This document shows, one piece after another, positions 23,480 to 33,565 of a stretch of DNA of 64,000 bases. Position 1 is the first letter of the stretch, and each line of letters starts with the position of its first letter. Position numbers and translations under genes: made by a program. Under the pieces are notes generated by a model that had not been told where the DNA came from, did not search any database, and saw nothing but the letters and a program-made list of their open reading frames with translations. Source of the stretch: Agelaius tricolor. Its lineage: Eukaryota > Chordata > Aves > Passeriformes > Icteridae. The stretch spans positions 1,770,001 through 1,834,000 of the forward strand of contig JALJCS010000007.1 in assembly GCA_023055355.1 (NCBI GenBank), in the 5' to 3' direction.

Positions 23480-24045
23480 GAGGAGGGGAACAGCCTCCAG
23501 CTGAAGGAGCACAGGGTTAGGTTGGATTTTAGGGACCACCTGGATCCACAAGGATTATCCAAACTCAACTCCTGCCCTGCCCAGAGCCCAGCAAGCCCAG
23601 CCTGGGCATTCCTGGCAGCGCTGGCCAAAGGCTCCTGGAGCTGTGGCAGCCTCGGGGCCGTGCCCATTCCCTGGGCAGCCTGGGCAGTGCCAGCACCCTC
23701 TGGGCAAGAACCTTGCCCTAAAATCCAACCTAAATCCCTCCTGGCCCAGCCCCAGCTGCTCCCTGGGTGCTGTCCCGGTCCCAGAGCAGAGCTCAGAGGG
23801 TCCCCAGGGAGCTCTGCCCTCAGTCCCTGCTCCAGCCGGACATTCCAGGTGCCCTCTCCTTCTGTGGCCCCTCCAGAGCCTTCCCCACCCTCCTGTCCCT
23901 CCTTTGGACACTCTTGGAGAGCTCGATGTGTTTCTCCCATTGAGACACCCAGAACTGTCCCCAGCACAGGGTGAGGCCGAGAGGGACAATCCCCTGCTGT
24001 CCCCAGGACAGGGATGTCCCTCCTGGCCCGGGGCTCTGCTCACTC
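23480..24045 (-). mobile_element. CR1-type copy, antisense, right arm of an inverted pair
   Basis: Reverse complement of the 22.5 kb copy. Both arms begin (5' side) at the same gagtgagcagagcc word, outside which they differ. On its 3' side it keeps the ctggccagcgctgccaggaa segment that the left arm lacks but that the copy at 49.8 kb retains. Confidence 0.8.
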
Positions 24046-24640
24046 CTTCCCGACAGCGAAATGTCACCAAACCACAGAGGGGACAACCCTCAGGGGAGCC
24101 GGGACTCACCACGCAACGGAGGAGCCGTGGCAGCTCGGAATTTTAATTCACGAGGCCAAACAATTCCCCCTGGCAGCTGAGCATCCTCCGGGGACCAATT
24201 ATTGCAGCGAGCGCCGCGCATCCCCCGGGAGATGCTCCGAGCATCCCCATCCCGCGGCCCCGAGCTGCTCCTCGCGTCAAAACTGCCGCTAATGGCACAA
24301 TTAACTGCCTGGGGACTGCCGAGGAGCTCTTAATTAGGTAAACATGGCTCGGTGAGGGAGCAGAGGCCGGTTCGGAGCGTCCTGCTCGGTGTCAGGATGC
24401 GGGGATGCGCCTGCGGGGGAGGGATGCGCTTGGAGGGGTAATTGAGGTGGGAAAACGGGAGCTCAGCCGGGAATTCCCTTCCAGGCAGCGTTGAAAATGC
24501 TCCTGTGAGTCTCTGCAGACAGAGAAGTATTTCAAATATTTCAGTGCGAACGTTTCCTCGAGCAGGGCAGCGGCTCGGGAATTGCTGTCCGGTTTTAAAT
24601 GGATCAGCTGGGAAAACCTCAGGGGGAAGCTGAGATTCCC
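24046..24640. promoter_or_regulatory. CpG-island-like segment
   Basis: I count about 31 CpG dinucleotides between 24046 and 24450, far denser than elsewhere in the window. It contains homeodomain-like words (cacaattaactg, ctcttaattag) and splice-donor-like GTAAAC (24338) and GTGAGT (about 24504). This is what an unmethylated promoter or developmental enhancer looks like, but no coding first exon is visible. It could serve a non-coding transcript or a distant gene. Confidence 0.5.
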
Positions 24641-24944
24641 AAGGGGGGAAACCCAAAAACAGCTTTAATTCTTCACGTGGTAACGGGGCTGAGGGGGGAA
24701 ACACAAACCCAGCTTTAATTCTTCACGTGGTGATGGGGCTGAGGGGGGAAACACAAACCCAGCTTTAATTCTCCATGTGGTAACGGGGCTGAGGGGGGAA
24801 ACACAAACCCAGCTTTAATTCTCCACGTGGTAACGGGGCTGAGGGGGGAAACACAAACCCAGCTTTAATTCTCCATGTGGTAACGGGGCTGAGGGGGGAA
24901 ACACAAACCCAGCTTTAATTCTCCATGTGGTAACGGGGCTAAGT
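24641..24944. repeat. 50-bp minisatellite with E-box, six units
   Basis: The word agctttaatt recurs at exactly 50-base spacing (24661, 24711, 24761, 24811, 24861, 24911). Each unit has a 6-base site that is CACGTG in units 1, 2 and 4 and CATGTG in units 3, 5 and 6, the latter as expected from CpG decay. The array abuts the CpG-rich segment. Confidence 0.95.
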
Positions 24945-25077
24945 GGCACTCCAGGGCCAAACCAAGGGTTCTGAAGGTCAGTCAGATGCAAATTCGAGGG
25001 TGCTTCATCCCTGTGATAATTCACTTACAGGGATTTTTGGGAGGAATTCGAGATGGGACCTCTGAATTGTTTTTGCT

Positions 25078-25559
25078 GATGTGGTTAATTTTTCTTATCT
25101 TCTGCATAGGCAACGAGGGTGAATTCAGCTCCATTGTTACAGCATGGTTCAGAAGGTCACAAACCCCTTAATTACAAGACTTTTTAAGGATTTATTAACC
25201 AATAAAACACTGCTAATAAGGATATTTATATTTTTAACCCAACCCTTAAATATTTCATCTCATGGACCCATGTTACAGTGTGAGCTTTCTTAGCCAGTCA
25301 TGTTCTGACACACAAACCTACAGTGCTGCACTCTGAACTCCTTGTTTACCTTTGTAACTACTTTCATTTTTATATCTTAAACTCTAAACTTTCCTTAGCT
25401 TAACCTGTCTCTGCTTTAACCCACAAATCCCCATTCTCCCTTCCAGCCCCTCAGTTTGGGAGCCTTTCCCAAGGTCTCAGATCAAATCCTGGGTTTCATT
25501 TGAAGCTTTGGCTTCCAGGCCCAAAGTTCTGAGAGTTCCCTGCATTTCAGATCCCAGCA
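25078..25559 (-). mobile_element. LTR-C copy 1 (probable solo LTR), antisense
   Basis: Reverse complement of 50095-50600. In sense it begins TGCTGGGATCTGAAATGCAG and ends near AACCACATCA. Shared landmarks are gcccaaagttctgagagttc, tcatctcatggacccatgtt and gccagtcatgttctgacaca. No internal viral region and no clear target duplication were found, so the LTR assignment rests on the paired TG/CA-like ends and repetition. Confidence 0.65.
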
Positions 25560-25944
25560 ATCCCAGGGTCTGGAAAAATGAAGAGCACCATCTCCCCTGA
25601 TTTCTTTCATCCCTGCTGAGTCCTGAGTGCTGAAAGAAACCCTGCAGAGTTTACTGGTATTGCCTGGCTGGAAGTTGAATTCAGATTTTAAAAGGTGCCA
25701 CAGGGAGCTGAATTCCAAGTTGCTGGTTTTTGGGATGCTGTTCATCTCTTGGATGGAATTTGGGATACTGTCTCTATCTAGGGGATTTTGGGAGTGTTCT
25801 ATTGCCACAGTTCTCAGTGGGGAGCAGATTGATGAAGCCTGGCCACTGTGAAAGGTGAATTAATGAATTAAGAGCTCAGTGATGATTGGAAGAAACCTTA
25901 AAGATGATTTTAAAAAGTTTAAAGATGATTTATTTCCACCCCTG

Positions 25945-26552
25945 CCATGGCAGGAACATCTCCCACTGTCCCAGGCTGCTCCAGCCCCAGTGTCCAGCCT
26001 GGCCTTGGGCACTGCCAGGGATCCAGGGGCAGCCCCAGGAGGAATCCCTTGCTAATACCAAGTCTAAACCTTCCCTCTTTCCGTTTAAAGCCATTATTCC
26101 TTGTCCAGCCACTCCCAGCCCTTGAGAAATGTCTCCATCTTTCCTGTGGGCTCCTTCCAGGCCCTGCACAGTGCTCCAAGAGCAGAGCCTGCTCTTCTCC
26201 AGGCTGTTTTCCCAGCTGATCCCTCTCTCTGATCAGCTCCATGGCCCTCTGGAATTTCCCCAGCAGCTCCAGGTCCATCTCCTGCTGCAGCTCTGCAGGT
26301 GGAGAGCAGAGCAGAGCAGAGCAGAAGGGGGAATCACCTCCCTCAGGGCAGCCCAGGGTGGCTTGGGCTTTCTGGGCTGGGTCATGTTAATGATCAGCAA
26401 ACAGGATTTCTGTGGTGGATAAACATGGACTTTTAAAAATCCAGCAATTTTTACCATGTCAGGTTTTATTTTCATCAAGCAGTGAAGAGAAAATCCAGCA
26501 AATTTTCCAATACAACAAAAAATGGGCATGAAACAGCTCCAAAACCTCATCT
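25945..26552 (-). mobile_element. CR1-containing repeat unit, copy 2, antisense
   Basis: Nearly identical to 19507-20130, lacking 27-odd bases around 26036. Homology ends at aacctcatct on the right, as in copy 1. On the left it keeps a little more CR1 tail (tttccacccctgccatgg). Confidence 0.85.
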
Positions 26553-27974
26553 GGGGCCTGCAGCAGCTGCAGATGGAGTTTTTCAGCAAACACTGGAGAT
26601 GTCTCAGTCAGACCCCAGAGCACTTTGTAATTTACCCCAAATTTGTGCTTTTTGGGGCGAGAGCAGCAGCACTGCAGGGACACCAATGACCTCACTGTAC
26701 ATCTGAAGTTTTATTTAGGAATCAACCCCCACTTTAAGGCATTTTAAAGGCTGGATTAGAGCAGCAGGGTCTGTTGGCACTGCCCTGTATCTCAGAGCAG
26801 CCAGAAATTCACAGGAAGTTCTCCAAGCCCTGTCTGTGGTTATTTCTGGCATTATCTGCATGGATGGGAACTTCCTTCCCACCCTGGCAGTTGGGGAGTG
26901 CTCAGATGGATATGGAGCTGATGAAGTTCCTCCTCCAAATTCATACTTTTTTTTTAAATTAATGCCCTTTTAGCAGTGTAAGAGCTCAAGGATTTTTCAA
27001 GCTGAGAGCCCTTTTTTAACCTGACAATTCCAGGAATGGAAATAATTTGTTCTATTATTTTTTGATTTTTGGGGTTTGCTGATTAATTCTTGGGTTTAGG
27101 TGTAACTTTCACGGCAGGAGGTGGAAAAACAGCTCACCCACTTCTGAACCACCTCCGTTTCCTTGGGCCACTCTTTCCTTCATGGAAAAACTCAAGCAAA
27201 TCATCATTTTTGGTGTCTGAGGCAGATATTTCACCCTGAATTCAGTGGTGAAGAAAAATCTTCCCTTTGGTGTCTTTATTATCCTGAGTTGAGACACTGA
27301 CACCCCCCAAAACAGCCAGACCCAGGATTTATTCTTGGGATTCACCTTTTGAACACACAAAAAGACATTTTTAAGTTGGATTTATTATTTAAGACTTCGA
27401 TTTGCTTGCTCTCTTCAACCCCCTCAGCTCATTCCTCTCATTTCCACCTTCAGAACTTACCTGTGTTTGTTTCTGCTGCTTCTTCCAGCTCCACTGGATA
27501 CAAATTACAAATTTCTGGTGCATTCTGGCAAGGTTTTAATAACCTTTAAAAACCTCTTAACTCTGCCATTTAATCCCAGGTGTGTCGATCCATTTTTTGT
27601 CCATTTCTCCTGTTCCAATTCTGCCCCACACCTTCTGCAGCTCCTCTTCTGGGTTGTGCAGGGCTGGTCTCATTCCTCCTGCTGACTCTAAGGAATTGAA
27701 TTTCCCTTTTTCTTTTTGACATTTTTCTCAACCACTTCCTACATTTTGAGGAATCCCCCTGTCTGAGTTCACTGTCACCACAGAGTTCAGGGTGTGACTC
27801 TTAGAAGTGAATTCTATTGGAATTACTGCTGGGTTTTGTGTTGTTTGATTCCCTACACCACAAAATTCCTCAGGGGAAAACAGCCCAGATTTTCCCCACC
27901 TGCCTCAATAACACATTAAATCAGGCAGAAAATGGTTTGAGTGCCAGCTGCTGACACAAGAAAACAAAACAGAA
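26553..27974. other. Unrecognised sequence, no gene seen
   Basis: About 1.4 kb of single-copy-looking DNA. No repeat ends, tandem arrays or supported exons. Confidence 0.4.
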
Positions 27975-28502
27975 TCATCAAGGTGGCATGAGCCCCCCAG
28001 GATCACCCAGCCCCACCAGCATCACCCCAAACCTGTCCCCAAGGCCACATCCAGACTGCTCTGGGACAATTCCAGTGACCCCAAACCTCCCTGGGCAGCT
28101 CAGCCCAAGGCCTGGCCACTCTTCCTGGTGGAAAAAGCCCTGGTGACTCAAAGCCTGAGGGAGCAAAACCCTTCAGGGAGCAACTCGTGGTGGTTTGAGG
28201 CTGGTTCCCAACCTGAGGAAGGCCCAAAAGTCCCTCACAGCTCTTCTGGAGGAATTTTTTCTCTGCTCTTCAACCTCTGCTTGGTGCTTTGGCTTCCAGG
28301 AGCTCACCCAGAGCTGTCCCTGGATCCCTGGCAGTGCCCAGGCCAGGCTGGACACTGGGGACAGTGGGAGGTGTCCCTGCCATGGAATGGGATCATTTTA
28401 AGATCCCTTCCAAGCCAAACCATTCTGTGAATCCACGAATTTCTGAGTGTTTCCCTGGTGATTCTTCCTATTCTTGGTCACATTTCTGCTCACAGAGCTC
28501 AA
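27975..28502. repeat. CR1 composite, tandem unit 1
   Basis: An antisense CR1 piece (cagccccaccagcatcaccc through gggcagctcagcccaaggcc) is followed by about 180 bases of other sequence and a sense CR1 tail (gatccctggcagtgcccagg to ccattctgtgaatcc). From about 28046 the whole arrangement repeats 459 bases downstream. Confidence 0.85.
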
Positions 28503-28958
28503 ACCACATCCAGAGTGCTCTGGGACACTTCCAGTGACCCCAAACCTCCCTGGGCAGCTCAGCCCAAGGCCTGACCACTCTGCCTGGTGGAAAAAGCCCT
28601 GGTGACTCAAAGCCTGAGGGAGCAAAACCCTTCAGGCACTCACTCATGGGGCTCAAGGTTGGCCACCTGAGGAAGGCCCAAAACATCCCTTTGGTCCTCA
28701 CAGCTCTTCTGGAGGAATTTTTTTCTCTGCTCTTCAACCTCTGCTTGGTGCTTTGGCTTCCAGGAGCTCACCCAGAGCTGTCCCTGGATCCCTGGCAGTG
28801 CCCAGGCCAGGCTGGACACTGGGGACAGTGGGAGGTGTCCCTGCCACGGAATGGGATCATTTTAAGATCCCTTCCAAGCCAAACTCATGAATTTCGGAGT
28901 GTTTCACTGAATAATTTTTCCCATTCATTGTCACATTTCTTCTCAAATAGCTCAAACC
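28503..28958. repeat. CR1 composite, tandem unit 2
   Basis: Repeats unit 1 with the same order of antisense CR1, spacer and sense CR1 tail. Because the spacer is included, this is a DNA-level tandem duplication and not a pair of new insertions. Small differences (for example the cactcactcatggggctc segment) show that some time has passed. Confidence 0.85.
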
Positions 28959-29544
28959 ATGAGGTTTTTTACTCCTATTTTTGGAAGAACAGGTTAATTT
29001 TTTTCGTCCTTCACATGCCCCAAACCTCTTGGCTGCGCTCTGGCTCTGAGAGCCAAACCACAAGGATGTTTATTTTTAGGCCCCTGGCTTGTGTCACCAA
29101 TTTAGAGAAGATGTGGTTACAGCTAAACTGTCACCCACTTCTCCTGCCTGCAGTTTGTGTTTCATGGCTGTAGAAATTGCAGAACAACAGAATTTCTCTG
29201 TTCCAGGCCTACAGATTATTGATAATTCCAGAGGAACTCAACAACTTCAACATTTCATTTGTCAGGTGCTTCTCTCTCCATTTATGAACTGAATATAAGA
29301 AGATTTTTCATTTAAAATAAAATTAAATAATAAAAAAAAAAAACATTTTAAGATATCCTCAACCACAGGTTTTCCATGAGTGGACACAGGTAGAAAATTG
29401 CCACTCAGATCTCCAAGGATTATGGACCATGCCCAGGTTTTTTATGTGGTGCTCCTGCATCTTTGGGTTTTCATGATCCTGGTGAGTCTTTTCCAACTTG
29501 GAAGATCCTGGGATTCTATGGAAAGCAGGGCTGTTAATGACAGC
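28959..29544. other. Unrecognised sequence, no gene seen
   Basis: Single-copy-looking DNA with an A-rich patch at about 29310-29345. Confidence 0.4.
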
Positions 29545-29905
29545 CTTTTTATGATTATTATTTTGTAACAATATATTATTTTTATCTAATAGATAAAAAA
29601 TGCACTGTATATTATTATATATTATATGATAGTATACTACATTATTAATTATTAATTCTATAACATACATTATGTAACATATTATTTAATACTATTAAAT
29701 AAAAATAATAAAATTAATTAATTTTATAATATTAATAAAATAAAATTAAAATTACTTAATATTATTAGATAATTAACTTTATATTATATAAAATTTTAAT
29801 ACTATATTAAATTTCTATTTTTATTATAGTAAATTAATAAAAGAGTGAAAATATTAAATTAATTAATTCAATTAATACTTTATAAATAAAGTAGAAATAT
29901 TTATT
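29545..29905. repeat. AT-rich low-complexity block
   Basis: About 360 bases of TTAATA, AATTA and ATATTA words with almost no G or C. No LTR landmarks are visible at its edges. Confidence 0.85.
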
Positions 29906-30934
29906 TCACTTTTCCTGGTCCCACAACTCTCAGGAAGTGCAGAGAGGGGACAGAAGCCACCTCCTGTCCTCCTCCCCACATCTCAGCAGGATCTGTGATG
30001 GGAAAGGCTCCGTGGATGCTGAGAAATCAGGATAAATCATCTGTGCACACCAAACGGATCCTCCAGCACTTCACAACCACTGACAGCACCTGAAAACCAC
30101 CAAATCCATCCCAAAAGACATTTTACCCACTCTGAGGGAATGGGAAATGCCCCAGGGGTGGTTTTGTGGCATTTGAGGGGAAACCTTGCTCCCAGGGTGT
30201 GAGTTGGTGGTGACAGTGGCTGAAAGGTCACCCTGGGTGACAAAGAATTTCTGCCCAGACCATGAGGGCTCAGAATGCAAATGAAGAGGGTTGAGGTGAA
30301 CCAGAGATGGGAGTGTGGCACCCAGGAGCCAGAAAGTCACTCCAGCAAACACAAAATGACAATGAACACCGACTTCACTGGCTGGAAATAAATCAGGAAG
30401 GGAAAAATTCTCGTCAGGACAAGGTGACAAGCAAGAAAAATGGAATAGAAACCAAATAAAGGATAAACAAAAAAAAGGGAAAGAATTAAGGTTTTGGGAC
30501 TAAAATCAATTCAGAGAAATCCATCCACTGTTTGGAAAAAGAGCTCAAGGATTAGGTAATTTCTGAAGCTGGTGAATCATTTGCAGTGAATAATTTATAG
30601 TGAGAGTTTTGTGCTCCCAAAAAGTCTGGGAGCAAGTTCTGAATTAATGAAGGTGCATTTGTCAGCTGTTTACAAACCATGGCTGGGGCAGATTGTCCAC
30701 AGGTAATTTCTGCACTCTTTGCTCTGGCTTTGCTTAACGAGGTAGGAACTTAATTGGAGTCTCTCCTTTCTTGCCTGATGAGCACAATTTATAATCCTGG
30801 CTGAATTAAAATGAATTAATGACCAAGCCTGGCCATGGGCACGGCCCCTTTGGGAACCTGCAGGGATCCACATGTGAGGTGTTGGGTTGTTTTTGGCAGC
30901 ATGAGGCTCCATACACCTGGTAAATCATGGAATT
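29906..30934. other. Unrecognised sequence, no gene seen
   Basis: About 1 kb of single-copy-looking DNA with no supported exon or repeat. Confidence 0.4.
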
Positions 30935-31435
30935 ATGGAATGGTTGGGATGGAAGGGATTTTAGGGATCATCCCATCCCACCCCTGCCATGGCAGGGACA
31001 CCTCCCACTGTCCCAGGCTGCTCCAGCCCCAGTGTCCAACCTGGCCTTGGGCACTGCCAGGGATCCAGGGACACCCTGTTCCAGGCCCTGCCCACCCACA
31101 GAACGATGAAATTGTTCCTAATATTGATCTGAACCTGTAATTTTTCAGTTTGGAGCCATTCCCTGGGTGCTGTCCCTGCATGCCCTGGAAATTGTCTCTC
31201 TCCAGCTTTCCTGGGGCTCCTGCAGGCCCTGCAAGGCCACCCTGAGCTCAGCCCAAAGCTTCTCCTGTGCAGGTGAACAATCCCAGCTGTGCCAGCCTTT
31301 CCTCCCAGCAGAGCTGCTCCATCCCTCTGCTCATCCTGGAGCCTCCTCTGGGCTCTCTGCAGCAGCTCCAGCTCCTCCCTGGGCTGGGCCCAGGCCTGGG
31401 GCAGCTCTGCAGGTGGGAAATCACCTGAGGAGGCG
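30935..31435 (-). mobile_element. CR1 retroposon copy, antisense
   Basis: Antisense copy of the type at 18486-18995. It opens with gaatggttgggatggaaggg and the ccacccctgccatggcaggg block and ends with agctctgcaggtgggaaatc. Its 5' start therefore coincides with that of the 18.5 kb copy. Confidence 0.85.
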
Positions 31436-31526
31436 CAATCCCAATCCCAGTCCCAATCCCAATCCCAATCCCAATCCCAATCCCAATCCCAATCCCAATC
31501 CCAATCCCAATCCCAATCCCAATCCC
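31436..31526. repeat. Hexanucleotide CCCAAT array, about 15 units
   Basis: Perfect CCCAAT repeats apart from one CCCAGT near the left end, directly abutting the 5' side of an antisense CR1. In translation it gives Asp-Trp, Gly-Ile or Gln-Ser alternations depending on frame, all artefactual. Confidence 0.95.
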
Positions 31527-32389
31527 TTTCCTGCTGCTCTCTCCTCCCTGGATGCAGCCCAGGATTTTGATGGATTTCAGGGCTCCCAGCACTCACTGGT
31601 GGCTCCTGTCCAGTTTTTCACCCATGAGATCCCCAGATCCTTCTCCCCAGGGCTTGTCCCCAAAAACCCCTGTGGATCTATTGGGAACCATCTCCAAAGC
31701 TGCCATTAATTGCAGCAGATCCAAAGGGCCAAGGATGCTCCTTGTTTTTAAGTTGCCTCTGTCTCTGTGTGATGTCTCTGGATTTAAATCTGAAATCCTG
31801 CCCTGAAATAGTGAATTTTAAATGCCTGGCACCATTTCTGCTCCACTGCAGCACCCATCCAATTAACTCTAACTAAAGGAGGGAGACAGGAACAAAAACT
31901 CCACGTCCCAATATTAAATTACTTCCTTGACATATTTGGGAATTAACAAAAAGCCAGGAGCTTATTTAACAGCTTAGCACAGATGATTTTAACAGCCCAG
32001 CTCACAATAGCTGCTCTTTCATCTATAAATTAAATGTTTAACAAAGCCATAATTAAAGACCTTACCAGCAAAACTTTTCACTGGTGTGTCCTCTGCGATG
32101 GACTTTGAAGCATCTTCAGCTGAAGCAATGGGAATTCTCCTGGACAGAGCTCTGAGCTGCAGATAGAGATTAATTACAAGCAGAGCTTTCAGGATTTATT
32201 CCTCCTGCCAAAATCCTGCCAAAATCCTCCAGCCTTGCAACAGAGAACTGGTTTTCCCTTGTGCTTGCTTACTAATGCTGCTAAAATGTGGATTTAAACA
32301 ATACCTGTCTGTCTCTCTTGATCCCAGACACGATTATTAGGCTTTCATGCTAATTTCCATGGCTATTAAAAGTGGATTAAGGAGGCAGA
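31527..32389. other. Repeat-poor island
   Basis: The part from 31840 on is free of recognisable repeats and tandem arrays, AT-leaning and rich in homeodomain-like words (ccaattaactc, ttaattaca, catgctaatt). It surrounds the candidate exon at 32066-32156. This is the sort of stretch in which conserved non-coding elements or an exon with its flanking intron would be sought first. Confidence 0.4.
32066..32156 (-). other. Candidate coding exon, 91 bases, unidentified
   Basis: On the minus strand an acceptor (atctctatctgcag) precedes 32156 and a consensus donor (CTG then gtaagg) follows 32066. Only one of the three frames is open: 30 codons plus one base, starting LRALSRRIPIAS and ending DTPVKSFA. 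The composition (Glu, Asp, Lys, Ser, Ile) is more protein-like than other open segments here, and the exon sits in a repeat-poor island. I do not recognise the protein. No partner exon was found in the window, so neighbours would lie beyond large introns. Confidence 0.35.
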
Positions 32390-32859
32390 AGTTCCAGATG
32401 CAGCCACAGCTCCCCAAATTTTGGAAGGGGGCTCTGGCCGGTGAAGGTCCAAGGCAGCTGGTGGGGTCTCCAGCCCAGCTCCTCACCCAGGGCAGCACTG
32501 ATGGGGGTAGAGCCCAGCCCAGAAATAGAATTCCAGAATTCTTGAGGCTGGCCCAGCCCTGCCAGCCCATGCAGTGCCAGCTGTGCCCCATGGGCACCTT
32601 GTCCCCAGCCCAGAGCACTCAGTGCCACCTGCAGGGGACACCTGCAGGGCTGGGCACTGCAAAGCTCCCTGGGCAGCCCCTGCCAAGGCCTGAGCTCCCT
32701 TGCCATGGGCAAATTGCTGCTGCTGGCCAAGCTGAGCCTGCCCTGGCCCAGCCTGAGGCCGTTCCCTCTGCTCCTGTCCCTGTGCCCTGGGAGCAGAGCC
32801 CGACCCCCCCGGCTGTGCCCTCCTGGCAGGGACTTGTGCAGAGCCACAAGGTCCCTCCT
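32390..32859 (-). mobile_element. CR1 retroposon copy, antisense, left of LTR-A
   Basis: Antisense CR1-like sequence with tccctgggcagcccctgcca, cctgccctggcccagcctga and ggacttgtgcagagccacaa. It breaks at aaggtccctcct where LTR-A begins and resumes for a few bases at 33547. Confidence 0.75.
32855..32859. repeat. Target-site duplication of LTR-A, left
   Basis: CTCCT immediately before the LTR, repeated at 33547-33551. Joining the flanks restores the CR1 word gtccctcctgagcctcc. Confidence 0.8.
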
Positions 32860-33546
32860 TGTCTTGGTTTGGAAAGCCAGGTGCCTGCTAAGGAAGGCAG
32901 GAGCCTCCCCTGCAATGGAGAATGTAAACCCTCTCCCCCCCCAGCCTCCAAATTGCTATAAATTTTAAATTAAGGGACTCTCAGGCAAAAAATATGGGAG
33001 CAGGAAATAACAGTTCTTTAATAGGGAAAGGAAAAAAAAAATAAAAGGATAAAATAAACAATGCATTAAACTAGAACAACAGTGTCAGAGTCAGAACCCA
33101 GCCTGACACCCTGTGGGTCAGGGTGCTGGCAGCAGAACCATTGGAATTGTGGCTCAGCCCTCCTGCAGTGTCAGGGGTGGCTCTGCTGGAGCAGGGATCC
33201 TGGAGAAAGGTGCAGTCTCTGCCTCTGGAGATCCAGTGGGAGAAGAGGCAGCTGCTGTTCCTCTGGGGAATCCAGTGCAGAAGCTGTGCTGGTGTTCCAG
33301 AATCTCCAGATTATATCCAGGCAGGAATGCTTGGCCCCTCCCTCTGGGCTCACATCTCCCAATGGGATGCTGCAGTTCTTATCAGCCATGCAGGGACATT
33401 CCATGGCTGTTATCAGCAGATGTCACCTCCCGAGGGAGGAGTGATTGTGAGCACTCAGAGAGAGATAAGGCAAACTGCCCACTTGGCAAAAGATAATCTG
33501 CCCTACAGATGGGAATGGAATCCATCTTGCCTTGCAGTCTGGAACA
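32860..33546 (-). mobile_element. LTR-A copy 1 (solo LTR), antisense
   Basis: 687 bases. In sense (minus strand) it starts TGTTCCAGACTGC and ends AACCAAGACA. A TATTAAAG signal lies ahead of an R/U5-like stretch. The flanking 5-bp duplication CTCCT matches integration as seen for ERVL-type (class III) elements. No internal genes remain, consistent with LTR-LTR recombination. It sits inside an antisense CR1. Confidence 0.9.
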
Positions 33547-33565
33547 CTCCTGAGCCTCCTTAAAT
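33547..33565 (-). mobile_element. CR1 remnant, right of LTR-A
   Basis: The first 5 bases are the second CTCCT duplication. ctcctgagcctcctt then continues the CR1 that stopped at 32859. Confidence 0.7.

Noticed and set aside
23465..24112. Paired open frames in the inverted arms as duplicated genes
   Set aside because: The arms carry CR1-type 3' landmarks and a third copy at 49.8 kb, so they are retroposons.
24641..24944. Regular 50-bp repeats resembling a CRISPR array
   Set aside because: The units are continuous with no unique spacers, and the genome is avian; this is a minisatellite.
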